Virus record (IMG/VR): IMGVR_UViG_3300032893_000118
Location: 1-42,670 of that record
Source of the DNA: a virus
DNA: 42,670 nucleotides
Strand: one strand, 5' to 3'
In this document: piece after piece, positions 31,358-39,300 of the stretch
Position numbering within the stretch: position 1 is the stretch's first letter
Layout: each line of letters begins with the position of its first letter
Made by a program: the position numbers and the translations under genes
Notes under the pieces: generated by a model
The model's database searches: none
What the model saw: the letters and a program-made list of their open reading frames with translations, nothing else
What the model was told of the DNA's origin: nothing

Positions 31358-31556
31358 ACCGGCCGGCCCAAGCTGGCCACCGGACCCGAGCCCGCGGGAA
31401 GAAGCTACCGCGATCCTCGAGTTTGTTGGATGGAACTTTCCTGCAGCCTATCGATGGATTGAAACCATGCACCGAACAGATCCCGAGCACTTGGCATTTT
31501 GGCAGCAGGTATCAATGTGCGTGGAGATCCTAGAAGCCGGAAAGATCAGCGCATGA
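31263..31556 (+). CDS. Hypothetical protein (97 aa)
   Basis: It starts at the ATG after GGAGAG. A Pro-rich N-terminus precedes a helical domain (REEATAILEFVGWNFPAAYR). The stop overlaps the next ATG. No family is recognised. Confidence 0.5.
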   Translation: MNLIKMVLRRWLTPPPPPLPHILDPITVEKLKPAGPSWPPDPSPREEATAILEFVGWNFPAAYRWIETMHRTDPEHLAFWQQVSMCVEILEAGKISA

Positions 31557-31753
31557 CGCACCACTTTTCACGCAACACCGTTTCGGCCTCGTTCTATTGC
31601 GGGAAATGCGGCAAGGTGACGCAACACCGCATCGACGCCGACAGCGGACAAGGAAGAAAAGGCCCATGCCTCGATTGCATCGACCGACTGGAAAAGCAAC
31701 ACCAGGCGCGTAAGGATCCGGAGCCCCAGAAGCAAACTAAATTATTCGAGTGA
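31553..31753 (+). CDS. Zinc-ribbon protein (66 aa)
   Basis: FYCGKCGKVTQHRI and GPCLDCIDRL give two CxxC knuckles, so one zinc ribbon. ATGA overlap with the previous gene. Small ribbons of this sort are common in phage early blocks. Confidence 0.65.
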   Translation: MTHHFSRNTVSASFYCGKCGKVTQHRIDADSGQGRKGPCLDCIDRLEKQHQARKDPEPQKQTKLFE

Positions 31754-31763
31754 GGCTAGAACT

Positions 31764-32072
31764 TTGCCAACGTTTCGAGATGGCACGCACATAAACGCCG
31801 ATTACGCTAAAGGTCGGTCCGACAGTCCTTACCGCCGGTTGCGGATCAGCGCCGGCCCACAACGCGGGCAGTACGTTGATACTTTAATTCTCCAGGCAAA
31901 ACTAGGCCGGCCATTGCGCGACGGTTACACCGTGGAACACGTCGACGGCGATTCTCTGAATGTGGATCCGGCAAATCTTATCGAAGTGACCAGGCCAGAA
32001 AATTCCACCCGAATGCAAGACCGCCGGCAACGCCGCAGAGATTACGCGCCGGCGCCAGGGGCAATCGCATGA
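31764..32072 (+). CDS. HNH-type endonuclease (102 aa)
   Basis: It starts at TTG with GAGG upstream. GYTVEHVDGDSLNVDPANLI followed by VTRPENSTRM matches the H-D-G-x-x-x-N core of small HNH proteins. It may cut DNA for packaging, repair or homing. It follows a zinc ribbon and precedes the methyltransferase gene. Confidence 0.7.
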   Translation: MPTFRDGTHINADYAKGRSDSPYRRLRISAGPQRGQYVDTLILQAKLGRPLRDGYTVEHVDGDSLNVDPANLIEVTRPENSTRMQDRRQRRRDYAPAPGAIA

Positions 32073-32323
32073 GAGCAATAACATCGCCGCTCGATATCAC
32101 TTGCCGGTACTGCTACGCGACCGCCGGCGAAGCTTGCACAACAAAAGCCGAGCCCACAAGCCGATTCGTGCGAGTGCTCAGATACACGCATTCAATTCGA
32201 TGGGCTGATTTCACCGCGCATCAAAACAAAATCGCAGCCCTCAGCGATTGGCAGAAGCTTTACGGCCGGCCGATTTCGTTCGTTTCAAAGCACGACGCCC
32301 ACCTAGGAGCCGTGACCGATTGA
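32069..32323 (+). CDS. Small zinc-finger protein (84 aa)
   Basis: CRYCYATAGEAC with HSIR (about residues 12-43) is a recurrent phage zinc motif (CxxC-GxxC-H). ATGA overlap at its start. Nucleic-acid binding is likely. Confidence 0.6.
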   Translation: MRAITSPLDITCRYCYATAGEACTTKAEPTSRFVRVLRYTHSIRWADFTAHQNKIAALSDWQKLYGRPISFVSKHDAHLGAVTD

Positions 32324-33246
32324 AGAAAGAAAAACAAATCTCGGTCGACCACAAAGAGCCGATTCTCAGGCCTGACACCTATTTCCCAAAAAGGCGAAAT
32401 GGATACGACATTGATATTTTTTGGTGCGGCAATCTGAGCGAACCCAGAGGCAAAAACGGCAATTCTGATAAATGGTCATTCCCGCCACAGATGGAGCGGT
32501 TTCTGCGCGAACAGTGCGAAGGACTGCCAACGTTGCAGCTATTCGGGGGAAAGGCAAAATTCGGGATCCGTTTGGATATCGACGCCGGGACGATGCCGCA
32601 CGTAATCGGAGACTCATTTTTGCCGCCGTTCAAAAAACAATCATTCCACACAGTCATTATCGATCCGCCCTATCCGCCTTATATGCACTTAGGAGTTTCG
32701 ACGGTGCGGCCGCTTTTGATGGTTGCGGCATGGTTGGCAACAACCCGCGTTATATGGTTTGCGCCGATGTGGATTAGTTCGTACCGATTCCTGCAGCTAG
32801 AAAAATCGTATTTCGTTCGCGTTGGTGATCACTGCGAACCGCGGATGTTGCAGATTCTCAGGCCTACTCTGCCGGACGACTGGAGACCAATTTATCAATT
32901 CACGCACGGCACGGCCGTCAAATACAACAAATGGTTGATACAGCCCGAAATCTTGCCGTTTCAGGAACGCAAACAGGAAAACTCTAGGATTCCGGCAACG
33001 TTAGAGATCGATCGAGAAATTCGCAACGTACTTTGTTGCCCGTTGTGCCATGCGGACCTGACAGGAGAGACCGAAGGCCTGAGATGTGCACAGTGCTTGC
33101 GCGTTTATCCCGTCAATGCGCGAATCCCCGTGATGTTGCCATCCGAAAGTTTATCGATCGCGACGCCGCCGGCACCATCGAAGCCACCCGACCGGCGTTT
33201 AGATTTTCCGTTTGGTGCAAACAATGTTGCAGAATCGGAGGCATGA
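32320..33246 (+). CDS. DPPY-type methyltransferase fused to a Trm112-like zinc ribbon
   Basis: 308 residues from a TTG that overlaps the previous stop. Residues about 110-121 (HTVIIDPPYPPY) are the DPPY catalytic motif of N6-adenine or N4-cytosine DNA methyltransferases; a clear FxGxG site is not obvious, though a CGNL near residue 36 and the LRLDID-like strand are close. Residues about 235-275 (LCCPLCHADL, LRCAQCLRVYPV) match Trm112-type ribbons, which activate several methyltransferases. The fusion could be self-activating. It likely modifies phage DNA. Confidence 0.65.
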   Translation: MKKEKQISVDHKEPILRPDTYFPKRRNGYDIDIFWCGNLSEPRGKNGNSDKWSFPPQMERFLREQCEGLPTLQLFGGKAKFGIRLDIDAGTMPHVIGDSFLPPFKKQSFHTVIIDPPYPPYMHLGVSTVRPLLMVAAWLATTRVIWFAPMWISSYRFLQLEKSYFVRVGDHCEPRMLQILRPTLPDDWRPIYQFTHGTAVKYNKWLIQPEILPFQERKQENSRIPATLEIDREIRNVLCCPLCHADLTGETEGLRCAQCLRVYPVNARIPVMLPSESLSIATPPAPSKPPDRRLDFPFGANNVAESEA

Positions 33247-33842
33247 GAGCTTTGTTGTACGCCAGAGTCAGCACCGCGGACAAGGAACAAGACCCGACCC
33301 CTCAGCTCGAGGAGATGCGGGAATTTTGCCGGCGCCGCGGATGGGAAATCGCGGGCGAATACGTGGACATGCTTCCCGCCGGCGAGATCCGCCCGCAATA
33401 CGAACAGATGCTAACGGCCGCGCGCGCCCGTAAAGGTGACGTCATCCTATGCCGGCATCTTGACCGCGTAGGCCGATCGACCGTTCAGCTTTTGCAATTG
33501 CTCGAGGAGTGCCAGGCAAAAGGCGTCGAATTCGTAAGCCTAAACCAGCAGATCGACACGACGACGCCGGCCGGCCGCCTCATGTTTACCATGATTGCCG
33601 CTTTTGCCGAATTCGAGCGCGCCATGACCAGGGAGAGGGTTGCGCTAGGACTGGCCGCGGCCCGCGCCAAAGGGAAACAGTTAGGCCGGCCCCGCGTCGA
33701 GCTGGACGCCGATTTAATTACCCGTTTGCGGCGCCGTGGATGGTCTGTAGAGAAGATAGCGCGCAAGGTGAGGCAAACCCCCTCCACCGTCCGCCGGCGC
33801 CTAGAATCGACCGGAAACCTTCAAAAACCCCCCTCCGGATGA
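33243..33842 (+). CDS. Small serine recombinase (resolvase/invertase type)
   Basis: 199 residues. LLYARVSTADKEQDP contains the catalytic serine (S10). CRHLDRVGRST follows, then RLMFTMIAAFAEFERAMTRE, the long dimer helix of the family, then GLAAARAKGKQLGRPRV and a C-terminal HTH (EKIARKVRQTPSTVRRRL). It lacks the large C-domain of serine integrases, so it should resolve multimers or invert segments. A res site was not identified. It overlaps the previous stop. Confidence 0.85.
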   Translation: MRALLYARVSTADKEQDPTPQLEEMREFCRRRGWEIAGEYVDMLPAGEIRPQYEQMLTAARARKGDVILCRHLDRVGRSTVQLLQLLEECQAKGVEFVSLNQQIDTTTPAGRLMFTMIAAFAEFERAMTRERVALGLAAARAKGKQLGRPRVELDADLITRLRRRGWSVEKIARKVRQTPSTVRRRLESTGNLQKPPSG

Positions 33843-33929
33843 AGATAGGCGTTTTACGTATTTTCAACGACTTACAAGGCCCGTTACTGGCATCGCCAAA
33901 ATCACTTGTTTTTGAAGGAGAAAGGCAAA

Positions 33930-34214
33930 ATGGTTGGATGGTTGATCGAGACGTATTGCGGCCTTACGGGACATCTTTGGGACCGAAGCCACATCAGCAC
34001 CGACATTTGCACGTCGTGCGGAAAAATACGCTTCGTCTCGCCAGAAGAAGAGACCGCGCGGCTCGCAAAAGCGTATCAGCCGTTTATAGATACGATAGTT
34101 CAAACGATTAAGCGATGGGAGGGTGCCAACGATAACCCGCGCTGCTTCTGCCCCGACTGCGGAGCGGACCTAGGGCGCTTCTATTCCAACAGAATACGCA
34201 TGGAGCGCCCTTGA
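33930..34214 (+). CDS. Double zinc-site protein (94 aa)
   Basis: GAAGGAGAAAGG precedes the ATG. Cysteines pair as CTSC (about residue 31) and CFCPDC (about 77), with GHLWDRSH between. It is a small zinc protein of the early block. The function is unknown. Confidence 0.6.
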   Translation: MVGWLIETYCGLTGHLWDRSHISTDICTSCGKIRFVSPEEETARLAKAYQPFIDTIVQTIKRWEGANDNPRCFCPDCGADLGRFYSNRIRMERP

Positions 34215-34260
34215 AAAGATTTTCAAAACGGCCTCATCAGGCAGAAAGGTTAACCGAACC

Positions 34261-34926
34261 ATGAAAGCAAGCCGAGTAGTCATGCTGTTTGGTTTTTGCT
34301 GTTTGTTGCTTTTGCTGTCGACCGCACCCCAGGCCGCGGCCGTAAATTGCATTGCGGATGGGCAATTGTGCTGCACCTGCAACCAAGTGAACTTGTGCAC
34401 GAAAGCTTTCGGTCATCAGGCTAACGCGACTTGGGAATGTATCCAGACGCGCGCCGATTGCGAAGAATTCGGAGCCTGTTTCGGAAACCAGTGCGGCACG
34501 ATGAAATATCATCTCCCGAGTTTGCAAACTTTGCGCGCCTATCCGTGGATCACCCAGGGCGATCTATCACCTATCACAAAAGAAAGCCGGATCCCAGAAG
34601 CAGCAACCATGCTCGAGAACATTCAACGCGCACAATTGATTTATGGAGTGCCCGAGCACGTGACTGTAAACCGAGTGATTCAACAAAAGGGATGGATTGA
34701 CGGACTTCCGGAACGCCACATTGCAGCCGTAATCGATTCGAAAGATGATCACACGGTAACGGTGAAGTTTTACGTAGACGACGGAGTTTGGCGACACGTC
34801 AACGATCAAATCAAAGCCGGCGCGCAACCGGTTGAAATGATCACATTCACGCCGACAAGCTGGACCCTGGCAACCGGAGACGGCGCCGAACTGGACCGCG
34901 GCACGATCGAAAAATACAGCCGTTAA
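34261..34926 (+). CDS. Secreted cysteine-rich protein (221 aa)
   Basis: Residues 1-27 are a signal peptide (LLLLLSTAPQAAA). Residues about 28-82 have 11 cysteines (CCTCNQVNLC, CEEFGAC, CGTMK), a likely disulfide knot. The rest is alpha/beta and ends in DRGTIEKYSR. It is exported, so it may act in the periplasm or at the surface, for example against superinfecting phages. A strong terminator follows. Confidence 0.55.
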   Translation: MKASRVVMLFGFCCLLLLLSTAPQAAAVNCIADGQLCCTCNQVNLCTKAFGHQANATWECIQTRADCEEFGACFGNQCGTMKYHLPSLQTLRAYPWITQGDLSPITKESRIPEAATMLENIQRAQLIYGVPEHVTVNRVIQQKGWIDGLPERHIAAVIDSKDDHTVTVKFYVDDGVWRHVNDQIKAGAQPVEMITFTPTSWTLATGDGAELDRGTIEKYSR

Positions 34927-34934
34927 ATTTTCCC

Positions 34935-34969
34935 GAGGAGCCGGACGAACCTGCCCGGCCCTCTTTTTT
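34935..34969 (+). terminator. Rho-independent terminator
   Basis: GAGG-A-GCCGG pairs with CCGGC-CCTC (nine pairs, one bulged A) over a 10-base loop, and six T follow at once. It closes the early transcription run after the secreted protein. Confidence 0.75.
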
Positions 34970-34971
34970 AA

Positions 34972-35133
34972 ATGAAACGGTCATTCGCAATCGCGCTGCT
35001 TATGTGCGGAGCCGCATCAGTGCTGCTCGCAGAATCAGACTACCCAATTCCATTCTGCGCAAGATTGATCTTATTTCCCGCCGGTTTTGCCTTTGTTTTG
35101 GCATCTAGTTACTTAGGCGTATTCGATAAATGA
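34972..35133 (+). CDS. Small membrane protein (53 aa)
   Basis: The ATG lies only two bases after the terminator's T-run, with no room for a ribosome site, so its expression is uncertain. MKRSFAIALLMCGAASVLLA is a signal or first helix, and LILFPAGFAFVLASSYLG a second. The stop overlaps the dpdA-like start (ATGA), which supports a coupled pair. Confidence 0.4.
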   Translation: MKRSFAIALLMCGAASVLLAESDYPIPFCARLILFPAGFAFVLASSYLGVFDK

Positions 35134-35921
35134 AATTCTTTGTGGGACTTCATCAGCCATCGGATGCGCGCCACTTCGAAACCGCTTTTATATCCGTTGG
35201 CCGGTTGCGCCGATTGAAACGCACCCGTTTGAAAGTGCGTCAATGGATTATGGACAGTCAGGCTTTTACCACGATTCGGACTTATGGCGGATATCCGCAT
35301 CCGGTTGAGGAGTACGCCGCGGAAATCGCCAGGTGGAAGCACAACGGGCAGCTCTTAGCCGCAGTCTCGCAAGATTATATGTGTGAGCCGGTAATGCTCG
35401 AAAAAACCGGTTTAACCATCGAGGACCATCAAAAGCTTACGATCGAGCGATACGATGCCCTGTTGAAATGCAATACCGGCGTTTACATCATGCCCGTTTT
35501 GCAAGGCTACTCGCCGGCCGATTACGCTAGGCATATTGATCAGTACGGAGATCGACTCGCCCGCGGAATGTGGGTAGGCGTAGGCTCAATCTGCAAGCGC
35601 AACAGTTCGCCTCAATCAATCATTGAGGTACTGTCTACCATCAAAGAGAAACGGCCGGATCTTCGCTTGCACGGTTTCGGATTGAAACTCACCGCGCTAT
35701 CGGATCCGCGAGTCAGATCCCTACTCGAAACGGCCGATTCTATGGCGTGGAGTTTTTCAGCCAGAAAACAAGGCAGGAACGCAAACGACTGGAAAGAGGC
35801 GCGCAGGTTCGCGAATAAAATCAATCCAGCCACAACCACAAAGCCAGAGCTCCCACCGCTACGACGCCAAGCACCAACCCCGGCGACAAGGAAACATTCG
35901 CCGCCAGATCCCCAGGCGTAA
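35130..35921 (+). CDS. dpdA: DpdA-like 7-deazaguanine DNA transglycosylase
   Basis: 263 residues. The sequence follows the TGT-like DpdA family seen in phages: MKFFVGLHQPSDARHF, WIMDSQAFT with Asp 42, AVSQDYMCEP with Asp 82, YIMPVLQGYS, GMWVGVGSICKR and SMAWSFSARKQGRN. Such enzymes exchange guanine in DNA for a 7-deazaguanine such as preQ0. No queC, queD or queE gene is present, so the precursor must come from the host. The last 30 residues are Pro-rich. Its final 101 bases overlap the end of the opposing transglycosylase gene. Confidence 0.75.
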   Translation: MKFFVGLHQPSDARHFETAFISVGRLRRLKRTRLKVRQWIMDSQAFTTIRTYGGYPHPVEEYAAEIARWKHNGQLLAAVSQDYMCEPVMLEKTGLTIEDHQKLTIERYDALLKCNTGVYIMPVLQGYSPADYARHIDQYGDRLARGMWVGVGSICKRNSSPQSIIEVLSTIKEKRPDLRLHGFGLKLTALSDPRVRSLLETADSMAWSFSARKQGRNANDWKEARRFANKINPATTTKPELPPLRRQAPTPATRKHSPPDPQA

Positions 35922-36387
35922 AAGTCAGATCTGTATTGACGGGCAGTGGCGCCGCTTGCTGTGCCGCCCCAGAAGAAGAACCAAACAGGCCCGCGGCATA
36001 TCGGCCCGCGGCCGTCAGAACTTTCGAAACGTAGCCGGCGACTTCGCCAGGAATCGAGTTGTTAGCGTCGACGTTGCCCGGCCCCCAATTGTAGGCAGCC
36101 AGAGCCTTGCTCCAATCGCCGTATTTCGCATAAAGCTGTTTCAAATAACTGATTCCGCCCTGAATGTTGCCGTTTACGTCCGTAGGATCCACGCCCAGGC
36201 CCGCGGCCGTCGCCGGCATGAGCTGAAACACCCCGAGCGCGCCGGCCGAACTGGTGACAACCTGGCCGTTTGGTTGCCATTGCGATATTCCGCTTTCCGT
36301 TTGCGCGACACCGAGCGCGATATCAGGCGGAACCCCCTGGAGAACCGCTTGCTGATAAATCAAATCGCGGATGTTAATTGCGCCCAT
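35821..36387 (-). CDS. Lytic transglycosylase with C-terminal membrane helix
   Basis: 188 residues. The SLT fold is clear: GVAQTESGI (catalytic Glu 31), GALGVFQLMPATA and LAAYNWGPGNV. A linker and one membrane helix follow (LVLGVVAVGALALWLWLD). Membrane-bound transglycosylases are typical virion entry enzymes of membrane-containing phages (PRD1 P7 is the well-known case). It is the last gene of the late block and meets dpdA end to end. Confidence 0.85.
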   Translation of the reverse strand: MGAINIRDLIYQQAVLQGVPPDIALGVAQTESGISQWQPNGQVVTSSAGALGVFQLMPATAAGLGVDPTDVNGNIQGGISYLKQLYAKYGDWSKALAAYNWGPGNVDANNSIPGEVAGYVSKVLTAAGRYAAGLFGSSSGAAQQAAPLPVNTDLTFTPGDLAANVSLSPGLVLGVVAVGALALWLWLD

Positions 36388-36391
36388 AGGC

Positions 36392-39300
36392 TTACGGTTT
36401 TATTGCCAAAATTTCGCACCGACAGCCGTTGTTATTCGTGCTGTACGTGCAGGATCCGCCGGCTGTGGACCCGAATGCTCCCATGCCGTCAGATTCAAAA
36501 TAGATGACACGCCCGCTTTGACTGAAACCCGCTATCGATTGATCACATTGCGGCCGCGATGTTCCCACCAGGCCAGAGCTAAAAGTATGAGCCGGCCGGC
36601 GTACCGTCCCGCCAGGCGCCGGCCCACCGACGCCGATGATGCTTACTAGATTGACCTCATTTTCATAAGCACAGGTGAAAGGCGCCGACGGTGTGCCCGT
36701 TTCGCCGGCCGTGTTGTAAGAAGTTTCGAAATAGTAGCCAGTGTCCGCCGGATCCATATTGTTTAGCCCATCATGCGAAAGATAGGCGCCCGTAGTGGAA
36801 CACGTTGGCAGATTGCCCTTTAAATTTGTTGGCGGATTCGGAGATCCGGCAATAGGCCGCACCGTCTCTTGAAATGTTTGAGCTCCGGATGCGTTTGTCA
36901 TGTGAGAGAACGCCATCGAGCCGTGACCGCTACACTTCCCGTTATTATTCGCATCGCAGGAAATGGCAACCGACGTTGTGCCAACCTGCCAGATGTAAGG
37001 CGTAGAATTCGCCGTCACGGTGCAATCCGTTCCGAAAACGCCGTGATTGCGCGTGCAGTATTCAAACCCGACGCGAGCATAGGCGCCGTCTAAGGAAATC
37101 GAAACACCGTGAATTGTGCCGGTATCAAGCAAAGGCACCGTGCCCGACCAGGAGCCATCCACTACAACCCCGCCGACAATCTGCCAATCTCCCGTCACCG
37201 TGCGTGTGTTCGTTTGCCACCGCACGCAGCCATGCCCGGCCATGTACGCAACGACATCCGTACCGGAATTTTGCCCGCTAGGAATATCGGCCGTACACGA
37301 CGTTGCGCAGGAGGAAGGCGTATAAGGTTCGGTTAGAGTAATCGTGTTCGTTGTGTTCGACGCAATGAAATAGCAGTTGGCGCCGGTGTTTGTACTGCAA
37401 AGAGCTCCATTCAAGGTGATGCGCGCCAGGAGCAAAGAGCCATCCGTAGGCAGAGCGGCGCCGGTCCACGTGACCGCGGTTGAGTTGGTCGCAACCGTTG
37501 CCGTGCCCGTCAGATGAGGCACGCGCGAAAATCCGACCGTCATAATCGTATCGGCCGGAAGCTTCGATTTTCCGAGTTGGCTAGTCCATTGGACGGTGTA
37601 GCCAGTGGGCAAACAGTTCGCGCTAGTGGTTCCCCAGGATCCCGATTGACCTTGAATAAAATTGAAAATCTTAGTGGGAGCTGGAATCCCAGAGCCCCCG
37701 GTTGCGCCCGTAAAATCGTATGTGTCCAATTCCGCGGCCGGCGCCCCGGTTGCGTTGCCGTTCAGGGCGTAAAGCAGGTTAGGCGTGGAGGAGTTGAAAG
37801 CGAAATTCAGGCTTGAAGGCGCAACCGTGCTAGTGTTCAAGAACCGGCCCACCTTAGTCAGTGCCATTGTGCCGTTCACGTCCAACAGATACATGCAATT
37901 GATTCCGCCGGTTGCGCCGAACCACACGAGCCGGTCATCAGTGCTCGAGTGGTTCTCATCTTCCGCTTGACTCACCGAAACAATCGCATCAGGAAACCCG
38001 CTTGTCGCGCAATTGTTATCAAGATTGGTCAGCCGGTAAATCGTGGTAGGCGTCCCATATTCGTTAGTCGTGACCGAGGTACCCGAGGCGCCGTGTAAAG
38101 GATCTCCCCAGGTCGGAAGCACGCTAGGCAGTTGCACAACCGCATTCGAAGTTGTGGAACACAGATAGAACGGCGGCCCGCAAAGGTTCCCGAAATTGTA
38201 AGTAAAAGTGCCGGTACCGGCGCCCGTTCCCATCTGGAAACCGCCGTTGACCTTGAGCGTAAAGCCCTGATTCGCAGAGCCCCCGGTATTTGTCGCCGTA
38301 AACGTAAGGCTAGTGCTGCCCGTTGCGCTTGGAGTGCCGGAAAGAGTTGCCGAGCCGTTCAGGTTGTCCACAAAAGTGATTCCGCCAGGCAACGCGCCGG
38401 TTTCGGTGAATGTGGGAATAGGAAAGCCCGTAGCCGCGACAACAAAACTCCCGAAAATTCCCTTGGTGAAAGTGACGGAGTTTGCGGTTGTGAAAACCGG
38501 CGCCGTGATAGATCCCGAAAGGAACGCGGACGCGGATGCCTGATATTGCGCAGCGTAAGAAGACGGATAGAGAGGCGAGCAATGCGAGTTTGAATAATTC
38601 GGATCCAGCATGCGCAGGACATCGCACGAGTAGGTTTCCGACTGATTCATTTTGTACTGAGCCCCTACCGGCCAGTTGCCAGGGTAGCCGGCGGGAGGCG
38701 GGAAAACCGTAGGATTATCGATACAGCCAGGATCCGGCGCCATTGCGCCAGTGACGCCGGCCGAACTGCAAGAACCGTTAGAGCAAGTACCGATGCGACA
38801 CGTACCGGGCGAGCTGCCCGGCGTGCTCTCTTGTGTCGTTTGCAGATCGTTCAGCGGGAAATAGGTGTTAGGTTGCGCCGCGTTATAGGTGTTGAAGATC
38901 CCCGCCCAATCGCCACCGTGATAAAGAGCTCCGGCCGGCGGGAGCCCGCCCCCATACGTCACCGTCCCGCAAGACGCCGGCGGCGTGGCCGTTGCGTAGC
39001 ATTGCAGCGTGTATGCGTGATTCGTCCCGAGCGCGTTGTTATCAAAACCGATGTTGTTCGCATTCGCATAGGCCGCGGTAATGGTCGGAGTTGTGTTCAG
39101 ATTGGCATTGCAACTAAAACCGTTGAGCCCGCACAAGGAAGAAGAAATCCCCGGTTGCTGGTTAACCGTGAGCTGTCCGCCCATGAAAGAGTAGAACTCT
39201 TTTTCGTAAGAGTTATACATTTTGGTTGCGAGCGCGCCGGCGCATGTTGTCGTTGCACTCCCGCACGGCCACGATGTGATGTTGTCTTGATTCGACTCGC

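Noticed and set aside
33839-34111. ATGA-coupled frame after the recombinase
   Set aside because: Most of it overlaps the zinc protein at 33930, which has a better ribosome site and conserved-type Cys pairs.
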